A DNA stretch of 64,000 bases from Rotaria socialis (lineage: Eukaryota; Rotifera; Eurotatoria; Philodinida; Philodinidae), in the NCBI GenBank assembly GCA_905331475.1, contig CAJNYU010003456.1:89303-153302 (forward strand). The letters run 5' to 3'. Shown here piece by piece: positions 55,701 to 64,000 of the stretch (within the stretch, counting starts at the first letter, position 1; each line of letters starts with the position of its first letter). The position numbers were made by a program, and so were the translations under genes. The notes under the pieces were generated by a model. It searched no databases. It was not told the DNA's origin and was given only the letters and a program-made list of their open reading frames with translations.

Positions 55701-57811
55701 TCAAGATTTAAGTCTAATACCACGTTTAATACCAGCACGAATACCGGTCGGTTCACCGGTATACTTTTCTTCTTCAGTTCTTGCTGTTGGTACACGACTT
55801 TTACGTTTAACCAATGCTCGTGCATATTTATTACGATGACGTACACGTGGATTTCGATATTCTTTTTTGCGTTTAACTGTTAAACCTTTATTCTTTTCGA
55901 TTTCATACGTAATACCACGTTTTAAGGGTTTCTCTTCTTGAGGTTCAATTTCTGTTTCAGTAATCAGTTTTTGTTCTCTTCTCTGCATCATACGTTCACG
56001 TAGAGATGATTTGGCAGTAGTACCATTCTAAACAAGTAAAAACAAAAAACAACAATTAAAAAACTTTTCTATAACTAAAATGAAATTTAAAAAAAATATT
56101 ATCGTCTCTAACTTATTCAGATTGTATCACTGTTAATAAATCATTCATTTGACAAGATTTTTCTCGATAATTAAAAATATTAAAATTGCTTTAAAGCAAA
56201 GTAACAGTTTAAATTTTACTGTTACATAAAAACGTTCAGATAAAAATATGAATGAACTTCTCTTTCTTTTCTTTTCTACGGAATTGCAAGACTTTTGTTG
56301 AACGTGATAGCAGGACGCTTTATTAATAGTAATATTGAATAAAACATACGCATTCATTAGATTTGACAGTCTTAAAAAAGATCCTGTCAGTATGAATTCA
56401 ATATTTATCTTTTTTCTTGAGATTTTGTGGTGTATGAATTAATTATAGAGCGAATATCAATCAAGCTCAAAACAATGTTTTTCTATCAGATCTTTTTTTA
56501 ATTATTCTAGTCTCTTATTGCACTCTTTTAAAAATTCAAAGCAGAAAGTGAATAGTATTGAATCAGTTTTTTCATTAGATGAAAATATAGTTGCCAATTT
56601 TATATGACTGTCGCGCGTAAATGGAAACGTTAGTAGCCTTGGTTTTTCTCGTTTGTATTTTCTCTTACCGCAGTTTTAGTTGGCAATGAAATTCCATTCT
56701 TAATCATAAGATGTGATTTAGATGCGAGTTCATTTAATTTTGTCGTAGATGATTGATTCATTTTCGATTTTTTCTCTTGAAGTAATTCACATAACTTTAA
56801 TAGATCTGATTTCATTGATTGAAAATCTTCATCAACTAGTTGACATAATTTTCTATATTGTTCAATATCATCTGTAATTGGATGTTTAGATATATTTAAA
56901 TCTGTTGATTTCATCATTAAGTATAAACTCAAGTATGAACAATAGGTAAGATAAAGTTCAACAATTGAAACAATAAATTGCCATCCAGGATATGAATGAA
57001 ATTCTACTAATGATGATGTATCAATAACGAGTTGTATGAATGGTAAAAGATATATTTTAAGATCATCAAAAATATTTTTAAATTCATTACACAACGGTTC
57101 TAATTCAGGTGATTGATCACGAATTAACTGTAAACGTTCATTTGAACTTAATTCAAGAAGATTATCTGGTAATATAATATGCCGTTGTAATGTTTGTTCA
57201 TCAAGATTTCGATCCATTGGAATAGTTGATGGTTTATGTTGAAATAGATCTAAGCCAAAATCATTTTTTCCTAGCATATCATAATACTTTTTTTGAATTT
57301 GTATTGCTTCTTGTTCTTCTAGTTGTGCATCTTCATCATCAACATTTGCATCTTCATTATAAAATATTTTACGAGATGTACCCCAGGAACCACCGAGATC
57401 CTCATCCATTTCACCTTCATCGTTCTCGTCATCATCATCATCATCATCATCACCTTCTATTTCTTGATATTCTGTATCACCCTCGCCATCACTTGCCATT
57501 GAATCGTCATCATCATCAAAAGCAAGTACTTCATCTCGATTATTTCCATCGTCAGAATCATTATCTAATGCCCATGAAACACTTTTCTTATTTTTCGATG
57601 ATTTTTTAATGGTAGTTTTCGATAATGCGGTTCGAAGATTTTCATCACGTTCTTTGTAAAATGCATCTATTTCATCATCGTCATCATTAAATCCATGATC
57701 ATGATCATCATTGTCATTTCCATTTGACGATAATAGATTATCATGATTGCGCTGTTTTGATTGACTATTTTTTTCAGATGATTGTCCAGGTTTTTTACGA
57801 GACTTACCCAT
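55701..57811 (-). CDS. UTP3: UTP3/SAS10 small-subunit processome protein
   Basis: Exons 56669-57811 and 55701-56027 give 489 aa. The C-terminal Sas10 domain is clear: KRGITYEIEKNKGLTVKRKK, RNPRVRHRNKYARALVKRKS, then GIRAGIKRGIRLKS. The middle carries the Sas10/Utp3/C1D helices (LIRDQSPELEPLCNEFKNIF, LYLTYCSYLSLYLMMKS). The N-terminal third is Asp/Glu-rich, including long aspartate runs, as usual for the family. UTP3 is part of the U3 snoRNP-containing processome for 18S rRNA maturation in the nucleolus. The start MGKSRKKPGQ at 57811 is preferred over the in-frame upstream ATG (57844), because a splice acceptor TTTTTATTCTAG lies between them at 57828. Intron 56028-56668 holds nothing seen. Confidence 0.9.
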
Positions 57812-59056
57812 TATGACCAATCTAAAACTAGAATAAAAATACATAGAAACTAGTTATTCTGACCGACAAAAACAAATGTTCATTAAATTTATGTAATGAG
57901 GCAAAGGATTCAAAGTTTCTACTACTTCATAAACAGAAAATTGAAGTAGAAAATTATCGGACACACGTATGTCTTTTTTCGAACACGATGAACTTTATTA
58001 GAATCTGAAGTCTTAAATTTATTTTCTTTGTTTAAGCCCAAGTTAAAATAATAATTTATTCAATAGATAACTTTGTTTTACTCATACAACTATGAGTGTC
58101 ATGAACACCGTACGCTCTCAAGATGATTCGAACTACTTGCTTATTTCTGTCGAAGTAATCTATTATGATGACATTGCCCTGCGAAGCCTCGTCGTTTACT
58201 CTCAGCTTCAATAAAACTAAATTGTAAACTTTTTCATTAACTTCTAGACTCGAATAAGAAGAGAAAATATTTTAGTGACATAAAACACCTGGTATTATCA
58301 TGTGTGTATTTCAACGATAAGAATAATAAAATAAAATCTAATTATCTAAACGAAAAACATATTCCTATTACTAGCCTTGTTCTAAGAGAAAGACCTCACT
58401 CGAATTTTAAGAAGAATAGCTTATCTGAAGAATCAATGGAACTTTTTATTGTAATCTATATGAAATGAAGACAAAATTCAAAAGAAAAAATCTTAAATAA
58501 TGTTATGTATCAACCAGATAAAATCCAATTATTCATAAAAACATTTAAATGTTATATGATGAAGCTCATGAATATGCCTGCTCGGATTCAAATCAGTAAC
58601 AAAACAACTTTGTAATCAACATTTCTAATTCTAACTTATAAGTGTTTAATACTTTACAGACTTCAAGTTGTTTATATAAATATCTTCTTAATTTCTTTTT
58701 CAACTTTATAGCAAAAGTATACAAGGAAATTCCCTATAATATGCTTATAAAAAAAAACGTTTCATTGTTAATACTTAAACAAATCGGCTAAGCATTATTT
58801 CCATGAAATGATTATCTACTAATTTCCAGAATCATGCTTAACTTTTCTAGAAATATAAAACTAAAGATGTTAAACTATTTCTTCAAGTCGAGAAGGTGCA
58901 ATCATTTTTTTTTCTTCTCTTCCTTCTTGTTTTTTGATGATAGTCGAATCGACAAAACAATAATAACACACACAATACAAGAATAAAAACAACAGAAACA
59001 TGTATGTTCTTTATAACTGTTATGCATGATCATGTGTGTGTCTATTTGATTGATGT
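57812..59056. other. Spacer between UTP3 and RPS9
   Basis: AT-rich 1.2 kb with no gene, repeat or RNA recognised. It should contain the UTP3 promoter. Confidence 0.5.
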
Positions 59057-59760
59057 TTATTCTTCATCGGCCTCTTCATCATTGCTACTCTTTTCTCCTT
59101 TTTTCATATTTTTTCGTTTAACACGACCTAAACAGAATAGAATACTTGTATTAGTAAAACAAAATTCAATTCAAATCAATAAATAAATAGACCTGGTCGA
59201 CCACCGCTCGATAATGGTGAACGGAGTGCAAAATCTATATGTTTTTGTGAATCCAATCGAACAATAAATGATGGAATATTAACAACTTGTTTCCGTACAC
59301 TAAGAGCAACATAATAATAATAAAGATTTCCTACTGAAGAATTTATTTAATCCTACCGAATGTGTCGTTGGCGAATAAGTACACGAGCATGATGAATACT
59401 TTTAGCAAGTGCAAGTCTTAAAAGTTGAGTTTGAAGACGACGTTCCAAAAAGTCTTCAACTTTTAAACCCAAAACGTAATCAAGTTTCATTTTGGATTCA
59501 TCAAGTACACCAATTCGGACAAGTCGACGAAGTAAAGCATTACCTTCAAATAATCGTTTTGGTTCTTTCTCATCAAGTGTGAGTAATTCACGGGCAGCTT
59601 TGCGAATTTTCGCCAATGTGTAACGTACACGCCATACTTCACGTTTGTTTCTTAAACCAAATTTACCAATAAGTTCAAGTTCTTGATCGAGACGTTCCTT
59701 TTCATATGGACGTCGAGGTGTTGAATAAGTTTTATTGTATACCAGCGGAACGCGCGGCAT
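59057..59760 (-). CDS. RPS9: 40S ribosomal protein S9 (uS4)
   Basis: Three exons (59357-59760, 59193-59299, 59057-59127) give 193 aa, against 194 in human. The sequence is typical from [20 protein letters not shown] through the S4 RNA-binding domain ([40 protein letters not shown]) to SGGRPGRVKRKN and an acidic DDE-type tail. uS4 binds 18S rRNA near the mRNA entry channel and helps decoding fidelity. An acceptor, TTCTTTAG, 16 nt before the ATG (59777-59778) implies a spliced or trans-spliced 5' end, normal for a highly expressed gene in a spliced-leader organism. One of the safest calls in the window. Confidence 0.97.
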
Positions 59761-60110
59761 AATTACTTAATATGATCTAAAGAAAAGAACAAGGAAAACA
59801 TATCGATTTATTGTTCGTATATTTAAAAACGAAAATCCAATCGATAAATAAACAATATATTGTTTGAATTCCATAGATTCATTCTGATTGGTTGATCACT
59901 GAGTTTGTTCGGGTTTAATATAGATTTACTTTTGAAAATTTTCTTTCGATATAAAATTTCAATTTATAAAACTAAATAACTACTACTAATTAAATGAAAT
60001 AGATTTTATATTTAGAGGACAATCAACACGATTGGATTAATCAACAACCAATCGCTAAGCAATGTTCTGTATGTAATCCAATCAAATTTAAAATTTGCCC
60101 GGGCAAAATT

Positions 60111-60654
60111 CAAATTAGAAGTTTGCGCAATATAATCTCCGTCAAAATTCTAATTTGAATTTAGTCCAGGCAGGGTAATGATAATCGGTCGAAAATTAGG
60201 CCGAAGCCGAAGTAAAGTGATGCCTAAGAATTTGATTGGCTATCGAACTATATCTAATGAATCATACGCTGTAATATCCAATTCAATTCTTAGGCACTAC
60301 TTCGGCGGCTTCGGCCTAATTTTCGGTCGATTATCATTACCCGTCCAGGCAGAACTCAAATTAGAATTGTGTCCAACAAAATCCCAGTCAAAATTCTAAT
60401 TTCGATTTTTACTAAAAGAATTCTAATTTCAATTTTCACCAAAAAAATTCTAATTTTGAGTGTGGGTGTGTGGTTGCGGATGCGGGTGTTGATGGAGAGA
60501 TTCACACACCCTCGAAATTAGAATTTTTTTAGTAAAAACCGAAATTAGAATTTTGACTGGGATTTTGTTGGACACAATTCTAATTTGAATTCTGCCTGGA
60601 CCAAATTCAAATTAGAATTTTGACGGAGATTATATTGCGCAAACTTCTAATTTG
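60111..60654. mobile_element. Large hairpin (foldback) element, interrupted by a MITE
   Basis: Two long arms are near-perfect inverted repeats. The left arm (60111-60172 plus 60352 to about 60460) and right arm (about 60510-60654) share TTTGCGCAATATAATCTCCG, GTCCAGGCAGAA and TGTGTCCAACAAAATCCCAG in opposite orientation. Within each arm AAATTAGAATT recurs many times. The loop is G/T-rich (GTGGGTGTGTGGTTGCGG). The left arm is split by the nested element at 60173-60342. High arm identity suggests recent activity or conversion. No transposase and no clean outer target duplication. Confidence 0.8.
60173..60342. mobile_element. 170-bp MITE with exact 9-bp target duplication
   Basis: Flanked by GTCCAGGCA at 60164-60172 and 60343-60351. 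The ends are inverted over some 60 bp with few changes: GGGTAATGATAATCGGTCGA versus GGGTAATGATAATCGACCGA, continuing through AAAATTAGGCCGAAGCCG and TGCCTAAGAATT. Removing it restores the hairpin arm, which matches the uninterrupted right arm, so the insertion site is proven internally. A 9-bp duplication is typical of Mutator-like elements. The open frame across it is an artefact. Confidence 0.88.
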
Positions 60655-60785
60655 ACTGGATTTGAATTTTGACCACAACATATGCAAATGTAAAGAGAGA
60701 AAAACAAAACGAAACGAAACGACATTTTATTCTTTTCGATATAATAATACGAACACGTATTCAATAAATTTTACTAATGATTACA

Positions 60786-61746
60786 TTAATATTGACTATG
60801 TCTAGGATGATTTTTTAACCAGTTTCGAATATCAGCCATTGTTCGACACTGTTCAATCATCGATTGAGCTCGTTTTTGTACAAATGTATGACGATATAAA
60901 GAATTCTTTTCGATTTCATTCATATCGATATGACGAAATTTTTGTGATAATGTATCTTCTTCCATGATAACTGATTGAATAATTGAAGCAAGTATATGAC
61001 TAGCATTTACTAACGGAATATATTCTCCACCTAAAAAGAATATTCGTAAAAAGAACAAAAAAAACATGTAGTCATAAAATGACTCACCAGTATTTTTAGC
61101 TAGTGCCCCATAAAAGTCATCACATACAATCACACTGGGTTCAATACCAACAATTGCTAATGTGAGATTCTCTTTGATAAGTTCATCGGACATTATCCAG
61201 AGATCATCTGCTATGCATGGACAATCATTCATTTCTATTTCTGTTGAATCAGTTAAGAGACCACACGGAGGACCACCAGTGATCATTATAATGAGTTTTT
61301 CATGCCATCGACCATCATTCTACGTAATATGAAAAATATATTTGATTGAATAATACAACGAATTTTACTTCTGAACGCCATTCAAGTTTCAGAGCTTCAC
61401 GAAGTGCATCGCCTAAAACATAGAAAATTTACATAACTAAACACAGAATAATAAAGTTTTTTCCATCTATCTTACTGATAGCTCTAGTTCCATCTTGACT
61501 ACCTCCATCAGCTTTAGTATTGTTAAGCCAGTTTTGAAATGTATTTGCTGACTGTGTAAATGGATGGATAATAGTAACCCAAGAATCGTCACGTGATCGA
61601 AATTCGATCAACGCCAAACGAATATCTTTTTTAATTCGCGTGATCGGTTCGATGATTGAACAAATTCGATCACGAACTTGACAAAATGACGAAGCAATGG
61701 ATGATGTACAATCAAGACAAATTGCAACGTCCATTGATGCTTCCAT
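60786..61746 (-). CDS. von Willebrand factor A-domain protein
   Basis: Four exons (61476-61746, 61369-61412, 61088-61319, 60786-61030) give 263 aa. The vWA fold starts at residue 5: DVAICLDCTSS supplies a MIDAS in the D-x-T-x-S form, LIEFRSRDD follows, and DGGSQDGTRAISDALREAL is the conserved acidic MIDAS loop and helix. KLIIMITGGPPCG and LAIVGIEPS are later strands, and DDFYGALAKNTGGEYIPLVN closes the domain. This resembles the vWA of the alpha-kinase VwkA group, but no kinase domain follows; the last 60 residues are helical and basic. There is no signal peptide, so it is probably intracellular. Ligand unknown. Confidence 0.82.
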
Positions 61747-63437
61747 TTGAAGATCAAAAATGGTGAAATCAAATTTCGACCCAATGCAAAATGATTTTCT
61801 CTTAGTTTAATTTATTGTACAAACTTTTTATATTCATAATACGCGGACGACACAGACAGAACGAGAGAGAGAGAGAGAGTGGGGGAGGGAGAAAGCGATC
61901 GGTAGAAAGGAGGAGAAAGGGGCAGATAGTGAGAGAAAGATATGATGTGGGGTAGATATTTTAGTGTTGGATAAAAAACATGTCACAACATCGTGGCATC
62001 TTTTTCTTTTCTTGTTGGAGTCACTACAAAAATAAGTAGATAGATTTGTATGGGTGTCGATTTATGTAATAAAACTTAAGCAAAAGAAGAAGGACAGAAA
62101 AGAATAATCTTTTTTTTACGTACTATCTATTGTAAATCACTAAAGTACAGACTAGACTGTCTTGTTGTCCATACAGAACTTAACATAGACACATGAATCG
62201 ATGACGTTCATATTGATGTATAAAAGTTACTAATGCATTATCATTCTTTATCTATGCAGTGTTTGCACGACATGACACTAAATCGTATACGAATAATTTA
62301 ACTTGAAAAACAGAATTTATAAGATTTTTCGTTTCACAGTTCGCACATACAATGAAAAAAATTCAAAAAACTATCTTGTGGTTTAAACTCAAAGCCTCTG
62401 TATGGTTTTGATCTTAATGCTTCAAATTCTAAAGGCTTGAATTTTAGTCATAGACGCATATTATGTATTCAAATAAATCATATGAATATGAAAAATCCTT
62501 ACAAATATTTTATTAAATTGTCATTTAGTTCATAAACAAATAGATTTTAGTGCAGCTCGGAATTTTCCCTATGACGCATGTAAATATATGCTCTTTTCTG
62601 TACTTTTTTAAAATAGAAACAATGAAGTCTAGTATATAGATAAATCGTAATCTGTTACGAAATTTTTAATAAATTCATTCATCATACCGATTCTATAAAA
62701 GATATGTCGATAATCTGCCATGAATAACGGCACGTAAAGTATTTGAAGATAAATTTTACCATTGCACATTTTTTTTGCAAGTATGATGGTAGATGCTATC
62801 AAGTTTAATTTCATATGATTCAGTATAAAGTAAATATCTATAAAATGATTGCTATCATCTACAATATGTAAATCTATCAATGTCGAGATATTGGAAAATT
62901 GATTATGAATATTTTATTTTTTTAAATAATCTATTTCTGTTATGAATTCTGATATTTGACATATTATTCAAAGTAATAAAAATGAAAGTCAATATGAATA
63001 TTGAAATAGTAAGCAGAAAGAATTAATACTACTATGTGTGTCATTCATTTATTGATTTTTTTTCTATCACAGGGACGAGGTCGTCGATGACAAAGAAGTG
63101 TGAGGACGTGTCACTGCCACATATTTCATGTATGAAATACAGCATTATTATATATATATATATATATTTATTGATTATTTTCGCAAGGAAGCTAATCTTT
63201 TATTACTTCATACTACATTTCTACAACACTAGTATTGATTTTAAGAAAAAAAAGTGAATGTCTAATGTGCAAATTTCATATTGTTTGTTTTCTCACAGTT
63301 GATTTTGGCACAAATGTTTACCATAATTCTAGATTGTTGGCATCAATCAATTTTTTATCAAGACGAAATAGTTTGGCAGTGGAATAATCAAATTGTCCAT
63401 ATTGAAAACCTATAAACTTTTCATTGTTTGATAAAAG
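61747..63437. other. Spacer with purine-rich tract
   Basis: A (GA)n run at 61862-61879 continues into a G/A-rich block to about 61945, upstream of the vWA gene. The rest is AT-rich with no recognised gene; a (TA)n run lies near 63149-63167. Confidence 0.5.
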
Positions 63438-63775
63438 CTACTTGCCAAGATATTGACGGATTGGTTTTTTGATACTAAAGTTTGCACGACTCGGTGTTTG
63501 AAGTTCTATTATTGATGTGCCATCAGCAAGCCCTAAAGTTAAGTATGTCGGTTCTTGAATGGGACCTGGATATCAGTTTAACGATGTTTTATGCCTCCTT
63601 CTCTCTATTAAACGAAAAGCATGTGTACCAAGAGAATTGTCCCCTCGTTCGTCAATAAATACACGAATAGTAAACGGAAATAAATGGACTTTTTCAATTG
63701 TACAATAATAGGCGGGATCATAACGGCTTTCATTTTCTTCGAGTTTTTCTTTGTTGAATATAAATACGGAATGAG
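63438..63775 (-). CDS. Last two exons of an unrecognised gene (partial)
   Basis: Exon 63629-63775 starts after a good acceptor (TTTGCTGTTTACTCAG) and ends CTTG/GTACAC. A 63-bp intron ending ATATCCAG leads to exon 63438-63565, which ends in TAG. The join is in frame: RVFIDERGDNSLGPIQEPTY. The 90-residue C-terminus contains RYDPAYYCTIEKVHLFPFTI, LTLGLADGTSIIELQTPSRA and IKKPIRQYLGK. It looks like a conserved beta-rich domain, but I do not recognise the family. Reading straight through the intron meets a TGA, which could be mistaken for a pseudogene. Upstream exons lie beyond the window. Confidence 0.6.
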
Positions 63776-63800
63776 CTGAGTAAACAGCAAATAAAACATA

Positions 63801-64000
63801 CAGTGGCGTAGCCAGGATTTTTTAAGTAGGTGGCAATTCACCAGCTAAATTATTTATATTGAGTAGCAATAGTGGGCAATTATAAAATCTAGTGGGCAAT
63901 AATTTAAAAAAATTATGCGCATTACAGAAGCCGTTGTGTATTTGAAGAGAAAGCTGTAGTCATCCTACGTTAACAGATGAATTCGCTGCTTTCCCCCGTG
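63801..64000 (+). mobile_element. hAT transposon end, truncated by window edge
   Basis: Begins CAGTGGCGTAGCCAGG at 63801, a very common animal hAT terminal inverted repeat. It is followed by AT-rich DNA with a repeated GTGGGCAAT motif (about 63871-63900). The other end and target duplication lie outside; AAAACATA (63793-63800) would be the left 8-bp copy. It sits in the intron just upstream of the exon at 63629-63775. Confidence 0.7.

Noticed and set aside
57226-57609. Histidine-rich plus-strand ORF
   Set aside because: It is the antisense of the Asp/Glu-rich UTP3 N-terminus; ATC/GAT repeats read as His on the other strand.
60178-60399. Plus-strand ORF of 73 codons
   Set aside because: It spans the palindromic MITE and the surrounding hairpin arm and has no coding character.
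63573-63575. In-frame TGA suggesting a pseudogene in the gene end at 63438-63775
   Set aside because: The TGA lies inside a 63-bp GT-AG intron (63566-63628) whose removal restores a continuous frame.
63608-63841. Minus-strand ORF across the hAT boundary
   Set aside because: It is in another frame from the spliced exon and crosses the transposon end, so it is a shadow frame.

Overview
The window is strongly AT-rich animal DNA with many spliced genes. Most introns are 50-130 bp, mixed with a few of 0.3-3.2 kb. Gene content (dynein-2 heavy chain, LIM-homeobox, neuropeptide precursor, tetraspan, LRR receptor-like protein) is metazoan. Tiny introns, splice acceptors directly before start codons, and many short inverted-repeat elements fit a bdelloid rotifer such as Rotaria or Adineta best. 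That placement is inference; another small protostome cannot be excluded. I see no bacterial operons, CRISPR arrays or rRNA, and no convincing tRNA.

Layout. 1-2.7 kb: no clear gene, one possible terminal exon. 2.7-4.6 kb (-): an atypical cyclin-fold protein. 6.6-7.8 kb (+): a claudin/PMP22-like tetraspan. 8.1-8.8 kb (-): a two-exon secreted precursor carrying five dibasic-flanked YRFD tetrapeptides, absent from simple ORF calling and the most novel item here. 9.5-39.4 kb (-): a complete cytoplasmic dynein-2 heavy chain (DYNC2H1), reconstructed as 51 exons and 4304 aa. 41.1-42.1 kb (+): TMEM183. 44.7-46.2 kb (-): an LHX3/4-type LIM-homeodomain gene. 46.2-51.4 kb: no gene seen. 51.4-54.2 kb (+): a leucine-rich-repeat membrane protein. 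54.95-55.6 kb (+): a small Sel1-repeat membrane protein, tail to tail with UTP3/SAS10 (55.7-57.8 kb, -). 59.1-59.8 kb (-): ribosomal protein S9. 60.8-61.7 kb (-): a von Willebrand A-domain protein. 63.4-63.8 kb (-): the last two exons of an unrecognised gene whose upstream intron holds the end of a hAT transposon running off the window.

Mobile DNA is mostly short, non-coding and palindromic. There is a foldback element with an exact 8-bp target duplication (10.7-11.5 kb), a possible TIR element (15.8-16.1 kb), a degenerate TIR element (23.9-24.4 kb) and a hAT-like MITE of ATTAATATTAAT palindromes (24.9-25.3 kb). All four lie in DYNC2H1 introns. A large hairpin element at 60.1-60.65 kb contains a nested 170-bp MITE with an exact 9-bp duplication.

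Functionally the genes are a mixed eukaryotic neighbourhood: ciliary transport (DYNC2H1), neural specification (LHX3/4), neuropeptide signalling, ribosome biogenesis (UTP3) and translation (RPS9). They are not a pathway cluster. Exon boundaries were placed by hand from GT/AG sites and reading-frame continuity; every coding chain given sums to a multiple of three.
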